NCBI GenBank assembly: GCA_012719355.1
Contig: JAAYAM010000214.1
Location: 1 to 64,000, forward strand
DNA: 64,000 nucleotides
From: Acidobacteriota bacterium
GTDB taxonomy: Bacteria > Acidobacteriota > UBA6911
Direction: 5' to 3'
This document shows, piece after piece, positions 44,077 through 52,498 of this stretch. The notes below the pieces were generated by a model that saw only the letters and a list, made by a program, of their open reading frames with translations, was not told the origin of the DNA and did no database searches. The position numbers were made by a program, and so were the translations under genes. Within the stretch, counting starts at the first letter, position 1. Every line of letters starts with the position of its first letter.

Positions 44077-44194
44077 GTCAGTGCTTGGATAACTTGGATA
44101 ATTTGTATGTTGCAGCCCCGACGGCCCTTTACGGATCCGCCGGGGCTCATCAACGAAGGAGGTAAACTATTCTACGGGCGCACCCGCGCCAACG

Positions 44195-45295
44195 TCAGTT
44201 GGCAGCCCGACCTACGATCCCCTTTGTCTTTGACGAGATTTTCTTCGCAGGCTCTTTGGGACGCAAGGTGCGGGTCGCCTTTCCCGCCAGCCACATTTCC
44301 GAGTTGGCCATTGCATTCAATTCTTTTGTCAGCTGCTTCTTGTAATCCCGGCGCCCGCAGCTCTTGAGAACACGCTCAGTCTCTACACCCGAGGCCACGC
44401 TTTTGTACAGTTCGTTGAATACCGGCATCACAGCTTTCTTGAACCTAGGCTTCCAGTCAAGTGCACCGCGCTGTGCCGTGGCCGAGCAGTTGGCGTACAT
44501 CCAGTCCATCCCGTTTTCCCCGACGAGCCGGATCAGGCTCTCGGTGAACTCTTCGACCGTTTCGTTGAAAGCTTCGCTGGGACTGTGGCCGCGTTTGCGC
44601 AGCACGTCATACTGCGCTTCCATCATTCCCGCAATTGCGCCCATCAGAACTCCGCGCTCGCCGGTCAGATCACTGTAGACCTCTTTCTTGAAGGTTGTGG
44701 GGAACAGATACCCCGAACCGATCGCGATGCCGAGCGCAAGACACCTCTCGCGCGCTTTTCCCGTCGCGTCCTGTTCGACCGCAAAACTGGCGTTGATTCC
44801 CGCGCCCGACAGGAAGTTGCGACGCAGCGATGTCCCGGATCCCTTGGGAGCAACCATGACCACGTCAACGTCCTGCGGCGGAACAACACCCGTCTGATCC
44901 TTGTAGACTATTGAAAATCCGTGAGAGAAATAGAGCGTGTCACCAGGTTCCAGCCGTTCCTCGACAATGGGCCAGATCGCCCTCTGGGCTGCATCTGAAA
45001 CCAGCATTTCGATGACGGTACCCCGCTCGCAAGCCTCTTCAATGCTGAACAGATCTTTGCCCGGTATCCATCCGTCCTTCCTGGCGCGGTCCCAATCCGC
45101 GGGATACTGCTTGGATTGTCCGACGATTACTTTGAATCCGTTGTCTTTCATGTTCAAGGCCTGCGCCGGCCCCTGGACGCCGTAACCGATCACCGCGATC
45201 GTGTCGCCCTTGAGCACGCTGCGCGCCTTGGCCATAGTAAACTCTTTTCGAGTGACAACTTCTTCCTTGATGCCTCCGAAGTCAATGAGCGCCAT
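44195..45295 (-). CDS. ilvC: Ketol-acid reductoisomerase
   Basis: IAVIGYGVQGPAQALNMKDNGFKVIVG, VDVVMVAPKGSGTSLRRNF, C-terminal KARI domain. Confidence 0.96.
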   Translation of the reverse strand: MALIDFGGIKEEVVTRKEFTMAKARSVLKGDTIAVIGYGVQGPAQALNMKDNGFKVIVGQSKQYPADWDRARKDGWIPGKDLFSIEEACERGTVIEMLVSDAAQRAIWPIVEERLEPGDTLYFSHGFSIVYKDQTGVVPPQDVDVVMVAPKGSGTSLRRNFLSGAGINASFAVEQDATGKARERCLALGIAIGSGYLFPTTFKKEVYSDLTGERGVLMGAIAGMMEAQYDVLRKRGHSPSEAFNETVEEFTESLIRLVGENGMDWMYANCSATAQRGALDWKPRFKKAVMPVFNELYKSVASGVETERVLKSCGRRDYKKQLTKELNAMANSEMWLAGKATRTLRPKEPAKKISSKTKGIVGRAAN

Positions 45296-45353
45296 TTAAT
45301 ACCTTTCCTCCCTCGTTATAATGGTAGTCCTCTAAGCCAAACGCGGAATGATA

Positions 45354-45382
45354 CTTATAAGTCATTCATACGGCGTGTTCAA
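45354..45382 (-). promoter_or_regulatory. Sigma70-type promoter upstream of ilvC
   Basis: Minus strand TTGAAC-N17-TATAAG about 60 nt upstream of the ilvC ATG. Confidence 0.6.
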
Positions 45383-45445
45383 GGCGAAAGCGCATCAGAC
45401 GGGCATCAGACACTGATTTCATCAGTGCGTGAGGCTGTCCCGCGA

Positions 45446-47101
45446 CTATGACTTGGAGACTGAATCTGATTCGCCGGTGCAATCAGAGGACAGGCCGGGA
45501 TTGCCATGCCTGGGACCTGCACGCATCAATCCTCCGGTCGGTTTCGCGTGCGAGACCCCACCCTCCCACCCCAACTCAGGATCCGAGATCCTCCCGAGCG
45601 GAGCGACGATCGTGCAGTTGGTTCCGTGCCCGGGAGTACTACTGACTTCGAGTCGTCCGCCCACCAGACCAAGCCGCCCCTTGATGCTGAACAGACCGAA
45701 TCCGTTCTGCGAATCCTCGGTGTCGGCTTTCCCCGGATCGAATCCGACGCCCTCATCCGTAACAACAATCTCCACGAGGTTGCCCTTCCCCTTCCGCATC
45801 GTTACCTTAGCCGTTTCGGCCCGAGCGTGTTTGACGACATTGAAAAGGAGCTCACGGGTGGCCTGGAAAAGCAGGACCCGCAGATCCTCGGCCTCAGGTT
45901 CAGCCTGCTCGTCCGCGTTTACGGTCACCGACAATCCGTGGACTGATTCCATGCGCCGGGCCAGATAATGCAGCGCCCGCGCCAGTCCCGCATCGTGGAG
46001 AACGGGCGGGCTCAATTCAAACGTGAGGGAACGGGAGCTTTCAATCGCCTTGTTCAGAATTTCATTCAGCTGAAGCGCCGATTCCCGCAGTTTCGGATCC
46101 TTGACGCCGTTCAGCAGCGAATCGGCACAGAACCTTGCTCCGACAAGGAGTTGTTGAAGATCGTCGTGTATAGCCTGCGCAAGGCGCTTCCGCTCACGTT
46201 CTTCCGCGTTCGTCAACTCAGAGGCGAGAGTGCGCAGCTGAGCTGTGCGCTGCCGCAGGTCCTGCAGCGCCACGTTCAGTTCACACCGGGTGCGCAGAGC
46301 GTTGATCCTGAACGCAAGATCACCCGCCAATTCTCTCAACAGGCGGATCCGGCTGTGTTCAAAGGCAGTGTCGGACGAATCGCATATGACGAGTGCCCCA
46401 AAGGCGCGGCCGCCAGCCTTCATCGGCAAAACTATTGTTGAGCGGCAACTACACCCGGATGGCCGCAGGCAGCACGACTCCCCTCTCGCCGCATAGAACA
46501 CCCGTGCTTCAGAACCAGCCGCCTGGTCCATCTCGATTGCTCTGACACAAGCTTCCCCAGGATCGCAGGAAGCGGCACAGACAATGCAGGATTCGTCGTC
46601 GCAGCAAAACCCTACCCACGCAGAGCTGTAGCCTCCCTTAGCCACAAGGATATGGCAGACGCTCGACAAAAGCATTTCTTCTGAAGTCGCGCGCACGACA
46701 AGCTTCCGGCATTCAGCCATCAGTTCGGACGTACGGTTGAGACTCACCCCGGCAATGGCTCGGGCTATGGTGCGCGAAATTGCCCCGAGATCCTTGCGGC
46801 CGACAACAGATAACCCTGTTCCCTGAGCAAGCCCGCCCCTGCGTGTAAGACAGATGACCGGAATCTTTTGGATGAGATGAAGAGCCTGAACTGCCTTCCT
46901 TGCTTTTCTGCCCGAAAGGGGAAGATCGAGCAATACAATATCGTATTCAGTGTTCTGCAACTGGTTCTGTGCTTCCTCCAGCCCTCGGGTACACGAGATT
47001 TCGTACGCCTGCAGAGACGCATACCTTTGCAGCCGCCTTTTCAGGACAGTGCTGCCATGCAAGCCGCTGACGAGAAGCACTCGGAGCGATCGCGTCATCA
47101 T
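45446..47101 (-). CDS. Sensor histidine kinase: receiver-like N-terminus, Cys-rich GAF, HisKA_3, HATPase_c
   Basis: YDIVLLDLPLSGRKA receiver-like; SAWVGFCCDDESCIVCAASC...ESCCLRPSGCSCRSTIVLPM GAF; ERKRLAQAIHDDLQQLLVGARF; DEGVGFDP, GFGLFSIKGRLGLVGG. Confidence 0.9.
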   Translation of the reverse strand: MMTRSLRVLLVSGLHGSTVLKRRLQRYASLQAYEISCTRGLEEAQNQLQNTEYDIVLLDLPLSGRKARKAVQALHLIQKIPVICLTRRGGLAQGTGLSVVGRKDLGAISRTIARAIAGVSLNRTSELMAECRKLVVRATSEEMLLSSVCHILVAKGGYSSAWVGFCCDDESCIVCAASCDPGEACVRAIEMDQAAGSEARVFYAARGESCCLRPSGCSCRSTIVLPMKAGGRAFGALVICDSSDTAFEHSRIRLLRELAGDLAFRINALRTRCELNVALQDLRQRTAQLRTLASELTNAEERERKRLAQAIHDDLQQLLVGARFCADSLLNGVKDPKLRESALQLNEILNKAIESSRSLTFELSPPVLHDAGLARALHYLARRMESVHGLSVTVNADEQAEPEAEDLRVLLFQATRELLFNVVKHARAETAKVTMRKGKGNLVEIVVTDEGVGFDPGKADTEDSQNGFGLFSIKGRLGLVGGRLEVSSTPGHGTNCTIVAPLGRISDPELGWEGGVSHAKPTGGLMRAGPRHGNPGLSSDCTGESDSVSKS

Positions 47102-47279
47102 TTTGGGGCTCCAAGGGAAACTGGTTCATTGTACTACCGTAGCGCCTCTCTTCTGAAGACAAAAGTATGATCAAACATCCAATTGGTGAAACACGCACGA
47201 TTCGGCATTCCGGCACAATACGGGGTAACACGCATCCCTGATCTCTGTCACAATGGAGAGAGCTGGTGGAGGAAAGTGT

Positions 47280-48281
47280 ATGAAGGCATACGAAATGAAG
47301 AAGTTCGGGTTCGATGGACTGACCGTCGTCGATCATCCTGTCCCACAGCCTGCAGCCGATCAGGTGTTGGTGAAGATGCACGCATGGTCCCTCAACTATC
47401 GCGACCTGATGACGGTGACGGGGAGCTACAACCCAAGGCTGAAGATCCCGCAGGTCCCGCTGTCGGACGGCGCCGGCGAAGTCGTTGCAGTAGGGCAGGA
47501 AGTGAAAAGATTCAAACCGGGAGACAGGGTAGCCAATACTTTTTTTGAACGATGGACTTCAGGAACCCAGACCGACGAGCATGCCAGGACGGCGCTTGGA
47601 GCGGGAAGGGATGGAGTTCTGGCTGAGTACGTCGCGCTGCATCAGGACGGACTCGTCACAATTCCGGAACACCTGGACTATGTCGAAGCCGCGACTCTCC
47701 CATGTGCGGCGTTGACGGCATGGAATGCGGTCGTCATACAGGGGAAAGTAAAGCCCGGCGATTCAGTTCTTACTCTCGGGACAGGTGGAGTCTCCATTTT
47801 TGCGCTGCAATTCGCCCTGCTGTGTGGAGCCCGAGTCATCATAACATCGAGCAGCGACGAAAAACTCAAAAGGGCGGCCGAACTGGGCGCGCACATGATG
47901 GTCAATTACAGGAAAGTGCCGGAATGGGGAAAACACGTCCGGGAACTCAACGGGCGCGGCGTCGACCTCGTTGTCGAGGTAGGAGGCAAGGGCACGTTCA
48001 ACCAGTCGGTTGCTGCTCTGAGACGCGGGGGAACGCTCAGCCTTATCGGAGTCCTCTCGCGTGAGGGCGAGGCAAACATCGTGCCCGTCCTTATGAATGC
48101 AATCCGGGTCCAGGGTATCTTCGTAGGTTCCCGCGAAATGTTCCTTTCGATGACTGAGGCGATCACCCTTCATCGTATGCGTCCCGTGGTAGACAGGGTG
48201 TTCCGATTTGAGGAATTCCCCGAGGCATTGAAGATGATGCAAAAAGGAGGGCATTTCGGCAAAATCTGCATCATGGCGTGA
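47280..48281 (+). CDS. MDR-family NAD(P)-dependent alcohol dehydrogenase/quinone reductase-like
   Basis: MKAYEMKKFGFDGLTVVDHPVPQP, VPLSDGAGEVVAVGQEVKRFKPGDRV, LTLGTGGVSIFALQFALLCGARVIITSSSDEKL; lacks the full structural-zinc Cys set. Confidence 0.92.
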   Translation: MKAYEMKKFGFDGLTVVDHPVPQPAADQVLVKMHAWSLNYRDLMTVTGSYNPRLKIPQVPLSDGAGEVVAVGQEVKRFKPGDRVANTFFERWTSGTQTDEHARTALGAGRDGVLAEYVALHQDGLVTIPEHLDYVEAATLPCAALTAWNAVVIQGKVKPGDSVLTLGTGGVSIFALQFALLCGARVIITSSSDEKLKRAAELGAHMMVNYRKVPEWGKHVRELNGRGVDLVVEVGGKGTFNQSVAALRRGGTLSLIGVLSREGEANIVPVLMNAIRVQGIFVGSREMFLSMTEAITLHRMRPVVDRVFRFEEFPEALKMMQKGGHFGKICIMA

Positions 48282-48325
48282 CAGCAGCCGGTGGCGGCGG
48301 AAAAGAAATCTGGTAAAGTACGGCG

Positions 48326-49489
48326 ATGAGCATGCCAATTTCGCGCTTCTTGATATTCGTCTCGGTCTTCTTTCTCGTAATGGGGCTGGTCAGCCTTTAC
48401 ATCTACATTCGCGGCCTGCAGGCAATTCCGTCAGATTCCCGGTTTCGCGGCCTGTATACGATTGTCTTCTGGACTATCGCCGCATCATTCCTCGGCGGCC
48501 GCCTCCTTGAAAGCGCCTGGCGTTCTCCGCTCTCGGACGTGCTGGTCTGGACCGGTTCCTTCTGGATTGCGGCGATGCTCTACTTTTTTCTTGCTGCACT
48601 GCTCTTTGACGTCGTCAGAGTGGTCAACCACTTCCTTCCCTTCTATCCCTCCGCCGTCACGAATGATTATTCCAGGGCAAAGCTTATTGCTGCCGGAAGC
48701 GTCGTAACAGTCGTGGCACTGCTCCTGCTCGTTGGGCATGTGAATGCGCTTTTTCCGAGGATCAGGACTCTTGACCTGACAGTCACAGGGAAGGCCTCTG
48801 AAATGAAGGGACTCCGTATTGTCGCAGTAAGCGACATCCATCTCGGCTCCATCGTGGGACGATCGCGAGTCAACAGGATCGTTAGCATGATCAACTCCCT
48901 TGAACCCGATGTGGTACTCCTGCCGGGAGACATTGTCGATGAAGACCTTGCACCGGTCATCAGCAGAAATCTCGGAGAAGCGCTTCGCAACATAGAGTCG
49001 CGTTTTGGCGTATTCGCAGTCACCGGCAACCATGAGTACATAGGGGGAGTGGAGCCGGCGTCTGCATATCTGATGGACCACAACATCATCATGCTGCGCG
49101 ACCAGACCGTCAAAGTGAACGATTCCTTTTTTCTCGTCGGCCGCGAAGACCGCTCGCTGGGACGGTTCAATGGGGGACGGCGGAAGGACCTTTCAGAACT
49201 GATGAAGGAAGTCGACTGCAAGCTTCCGGTCATCCTGATGGATCATCAGCCGTTCGGACTGTCCGAAGCGGCAAGGTATGGGATCGATCTGCAGTTGTCA
49301 GGCCATACCCATTACGGGCAGCTCTGGCCCGTCAACTACATCGTCGAACAGGTGTACGAAGTCGCCTGGGGATACAGGAAGATCGACGGGACTCATTACT
49401 ATGTCTCCAACGGCGCCGGGACCTGGGGTCCGCCGGTGCGGCTGGGAAATCGTCCCGAGATCGTTCAGATCCGCCTCCGCCTCGAATGA
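48326..49489 (+). CDS. Membrane-anchored metallophosphoesterase
   Basis: N-terminal TM helices; VAVSDIHLGSIVGRSRV, VLLPGDIVDEDL, VTGNHEY, LSGHTHYGQLWP. Confidence 0.95.
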   Translation: MSMPISRFLIFVSVFFLVMGLVSLYIYIRGLQAIPSDSRFRGLYTIVFWTIAASFLGGRLLESAWRSPLSDVLVWTGSFWIAAMLYFFLAALLFDVVRVVNHFLPFYPSAVTNDYSRAKLIAAGSVVTVVALLLLVGHVNALFPRIRTLDLTVTGKASEMKGLRIVAVSDIHLGSIVGRSRVNRIVSMINSLEPDVVLLPGDIVDEDLAPVISRNLGEALRNIESRFGVFAVTGNHEYIGGVEPASAYLMDHNIIMLRDQTVKVNDSFFLVGREDRSLGRFNGGRRKDLSELMKEVDCKLPVILMDHQPFGLSEAARYGIDLQLSGHTHYGQLWPVNYIVEQVYEVAWGYRKIDGTHYYVSNGAGTWGPPVRLGNRPEIVQIRLRLE

Positions 49490-49563
49490 GTATCCTGGAA
49501 GAGAAATTCTGTTTACATCATGAAAACGATATGGCAATGTTACGTATCTTGGTATAAGGAAAC

Positions 49564-49635
49564 ATGGCTCAGCGCACCATAACCCATATCGGCATCGCCA
49601 TTATTATCATCACCGGGGTATCGCCCGGCGGGTAA
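49564..49635 (+). CDS. Isoleucine-rich leader peptide MAQRTITHIGIAIIIITGVSPGG*
   Basis: 23-codon ORF with ataaggaaacATG start; Ile codons at 6, 9, 11, 13-16; upstream of cimA and immediately before an attenuator structure; below the supplied ORF-length cutoff. Confidence 0.85.
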   Translation: MAQRTITHIGIAIIIITGVSPGG

Positions 49636-49694
49636 AGGCTTGCAATGGTGCATGCACCGAGCCCTCATCCGCCAGGCGGGTGAGGGCTTTTTTT
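49624..49694 (+). promoter_or_regulatory. Transcription attenuator (antiterminator/terminator) of cimA
   Basis: Segment 2 cccggcgggtaaaggct (49624-49640) can pair with segment 3 agccctcatccgccagg (49660-49676; 14/17 incl. one G-U); segment 3 alternatively pairs with segment 4 ggcgggtgagggct (49675-49688), followed by T7. Confidence 0.85.
49660..49694 (+). terminator. Intrinsic terminator (attenuator) in cimA leader
   Basis: agccctcatccgcc/ggcgggtgagggct stem (one U-G) followed by ttttttt, lying between leader peptide and cimA start. Confidence 0.9.
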
Positions 49695-49723
49695 GTTAGA
49701 GAAGCTGATAACGGAGAGCTCGC

Positions 49724-51286
49724 GTGAAAATACGGATCTACGACACCACATTGCGGGACGGGACGCAGGGAGAGAGCGTCGCCTTCTCGGTGCAGGACAA
49801 ACTCAGGGTAGCTCGCAGGCTGGACGAGTTCGGGGTCGACTACATCGAAGGAGGATGGCCCGGCTCTAATGAAAAGGATGTCGAGTTCTTCAGTCGCGCA
49901 GCATCCCTGTCTTGGCGGTCGGCCAGAATCGCGGCATTCGGCAGCACAGCGCTGGCAAAGAACAGCCCGGATGAAGACGCCAATCTGAATGCACTGATCG
50001 CAGCCGACACCCCGGTCGTCACGATCTTTGGTAAGTCCTGGGACTTCCATGTTCACACTGCCCTGAGAATCTCCCTTCATGCAAACTGCGACCTTATCAA
50101 AGCCTCAGTCGCTTACCTGAAGTCGAAAGGGAGGGAGGTCATTTACGATGCGGAGCATTTCTTCGACGGCTTCGCCGCAAATCCCGAGTATGCACTCCAG
50201 ACACTGCGGGCCGCCGAAGCCGGAGGAGCCGATCTCATCACGCTTTGTGATACAAACGGCGGTACTCTACCGCACCAGCTGCAAGAGGCGATCCACCGGG
50301 TGAAAGCAACGGTAAAGGTTCCTCTCGGCATTCACTGCCACAATGACTCCGACCTGGCTGTAGCCAATACGCTTGCCGCGGTCCAGGCGGGCGTGGTTCA
50401 CGTCCAGGGGACCATGAACGGCTATGGCGAACGCGCCGGAAACGCCAACCTCTGCTCGATCATACCTAATCTGGAACTCAAACTGCGATATACCGTGGTC
50501 GGCCCCGAGCGGCTGCAGCTTCTGACCAACACATCCAGATTCATAAGCCAGATCGCCAACCTGCCCCATCGCAAGGACCTCCCGTTCGTGGGTGAAAGTG
50601 CTTTTGCACATAAGGGGGGCATCCACGTCAGTGCCATCATAAGAGACGCAAAGACCTACGAGCATGTCGAACCGGAGATGGTGGGAAACACCCGCAGAGT
50701 CCTCGTCTCCGAGCTTTCGGGCAAGAGCAATCTCATGTACAAGGCGCGTGAGATGAACGTGGACATCGCCGAACACGAAGAAGAGCTCAGGCCTGCGTTG
50801 AACCGGATTAAGAAACTCGAGAACCAGGGCTATGAATTTGAAGCAGCCGAAGCATCAATACGGGTCTTGATGGAAACCGCGCTCAACGGCGAACGGGAGT
50901 TTTTCAGAATTGACAATTTCCGCGTCGTCACCGACATGCACAGGACAGGCGAAGTCACTTCCGAGGCGACGGTCAAGATACGGGTAGGCGACCGCTCTGT
51001 CCACACTGTGGCCGAAGGAGATGGTCCGGTTCACGCACTCGACAGAGCTCTTCGGCTTGCTCTCAATCAGTTCTTCGAACCGCTTCGTTCCGTACAGCTG
51101 ACCGACTACAAGGTCCGGGTGCTTGAAGGAAGTCACGGGACCGGATCCAAAGTACGGGTCCATATCCAGCAGAGCGATGGCGACGAGAACTGGACGACGG
51201 TCGGAGTATCGGAAAACATCCTCGAAGCAAGTTATATTGCACTGGCCGACGGCATACGGTACAAGCTGCTGAAGGACCGCCTGTAA
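49724..51286 (+). CDS. cimA: (R)-citramalate synthase (CimA-type, LeuA family)
   Basis: GTG start; IRIYDTTLRDGTQGESVAFSVQDKLRVARRLDEFGVDYIEGGWPGSNEKD; GIHCHNDSDLAVANTLAAVQAG; LeuA dimer domain at C-terminus. Confidence 0.95.
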   Translation: MKIRIYDTTLRDGTQGESVAFSVQDKLRVARRLDEFGVDYIEGGWPGSNEKDVEFFSRAASLSWRSARIAAFGSTALAKNSPDEDANLNALIAADTPVVTIFGKSWDFHVHTALRISLHANCDLIKASVAYLKSKGREVIYDAEHFFDGFAANPEYALQTLRAAEAGGADLITLCDTNGGTLPHQLQEAIHRVKATVKVPLGIHCHNDSDLAVANTLAAVQAGVVHVQGTMNGYGERAGNANLCSIIPNLELKLRYTVVGPERLQLLTNTSRFISQIANLPHRKDLPFVGESAFAHKGGIHVSAIIRDAKTYEHVEPEMVGNTRRVLVSELSGKSNLMYKAREMNVDIAEHEEELRPALNRIKKLENQGYEFEAAEASIRVLMETALNGEREFFRIDNFRVVTDMHRTGEVTSEATVKIRVGDRSVHTVAEGDGPVHALDRALRLALNQFFEPLRSVQLTDYKVRVLEGSHGTGSKVRVHIQQSDGDENWTTVGVSENILEASYIALADGIRYKLLKDRL

Positions 51287-51422
51287 CCTCTCGCATTTGT
51301 TGCAGGCTCTGCCGGAGCGTGCGCAGAAAACGCTTGCCTGCCTTGTTCCAACAGCCTATAAGAAGGGGTGATCCGTGCACCCGGTTCATGCATGCCGGGA
51401 GCGGTCATCTGGAGGGAATCAA

Positions 51423-52484
51423 ATGCGAATATTTCGAGGCATGGCCCGCTGCAGTCTTTTTCTTTCGGTTCTTCTGCTTTCCCAACCCGCTCTTATGGCG
51501 GATCAGGTGATACTCAAGAACGGCGACCGCTTAACCGGCACGATCGTAAAAAAAGAGGGGAACAAACTCACCATCAAAACCGACCAGTTCGGCGAAGTCA
51601 TCACTCCCTGGAGCCAGGTGGAATTCGTCGCGGCCGACAAACCGCTGCATCTGGTTCTCCCTGACGGCAAGACAATCAACGGGGTTTTCAGCCTTAAGGA
51701 ACGAAAAGTCGAACTGACCGGATCCCAGTCATCAGTCGCGTTGACACCTGACGATGTGGTCATCCTGCGCAGCGAGGATGAGCAGCTTGCGTTCGACCGG
51801 CTGACGCGTTCAGGATGGGGCAGACTATGGGAAGGAATCGGCACGATCGGGTTCGCAGGGACTGCCGGCAACTCAAGAACCCTGACATACACGGCTGCGC
51901 TGACGGCAAACCGCACTACCGCCACTGACAAAACCTCCGTTCATTTCAACGCTATCAAGAGCACTGCCCTGATAAACGGCATAAATGAGGATACTGCCGA
52001 AGCCATTCGAGGAGGAATAGGTTATAGTCACAATGTCGGTCCCCGGCTGTTTCTAAACGGTTTCAACGATTATGAATATGACCGTTTTCAAAACCTGGAT
52101 CTCCGCTTCGTCATCGGCGGAGGCCTCGGCTTCCGTGCCCTGAAGACCGAACGCAGCGCCCTGGAACTGTTCGGGGGCGCGGCGTACAATCGCTCGAGTT
52201 TCGACGCAGTCGGATCGCAGAAGGACGCCGAATTCTATTGGGGAAATGAGTACACCCTGAAACTCAATTCCTCCACGAGCCTGACTCAGAGCTATCGAAT
52301 GTTCAACAAGATCAATGAACCAGGGTACAGGGTGAATTTTGATCTGGGGCTGGGGACCAGGATATTGAAATGGCTCTCCTGGAACATGTCGGTAAGCGAC
52401 CGTTACCTGAGCCGGCCGGTAGCCGGGCGCAAGACCAACGATTTCCTCTATACGACCGGAATCGGGATCTCATTCTCGAGGTGA
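51423..52484 (+). CDS. DUF481 family outer-membrane protein (YdiY-like)
   Basis: Signal peptide MRIFRGMARCSLFLSVLLLSQPALMA; LKNGDRLTGTIVKKEGNKLTIKT; C-terminal beta-strand-rich region ending ISFSR. Confidence 0.85.
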   Translation: MRIFRGMARCSLFLSVLLLSQPALMADQVILKNGDRLTGTIVKKEGNKLTIKTDQFGEVITPWSQVEFVAADKPLHLVLPDGKTINGVFSLKERKVELTGSQSSVALTPDDVVILRSEDEQLAFDRLTRSGWGRLWEGIGTIGFAGTAGNSRTLTYTAALTANRTTATDKTSVHFNAIKSTALINGINEDTAEAIRGGIGYSHNVGPRLFLNGFNDYEYDRFQNLDLRFVIGGGLGFRALKTERSALELFGGAAYNRSSFDAVGSQKDAEFYWGNEYTLKLNSSTSLTQSYRMFNKINEPGYRVNFDLGLGTRILKWLSWNMSVSDRYLSRPVAGRKTNDFLYTTGIGISFSR

Positions 52485-52498
52485 GAATTCAGCGAGCG

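Noticed and set aside
45411-45427. cactgat-ttc-atcagtg hairpin downstream of the kinase gene
   Set aside because: Short stem with no T tract on the minus strand; not strong enough to annotate as a terminator
45296-45445. Possible Ile/Val leader peptide upstream of ilvC
   Set aside because: Searched the leader for a branched-chain-rich ORF and terminator; found a promoter and SD but no convincing leader ORF or attenuator
49512-49540. Possible promoter TTTACA-N17-CAATGT before the cimA leader
   Set aside because: -10 match is too weak to call; transcription start needs mapping
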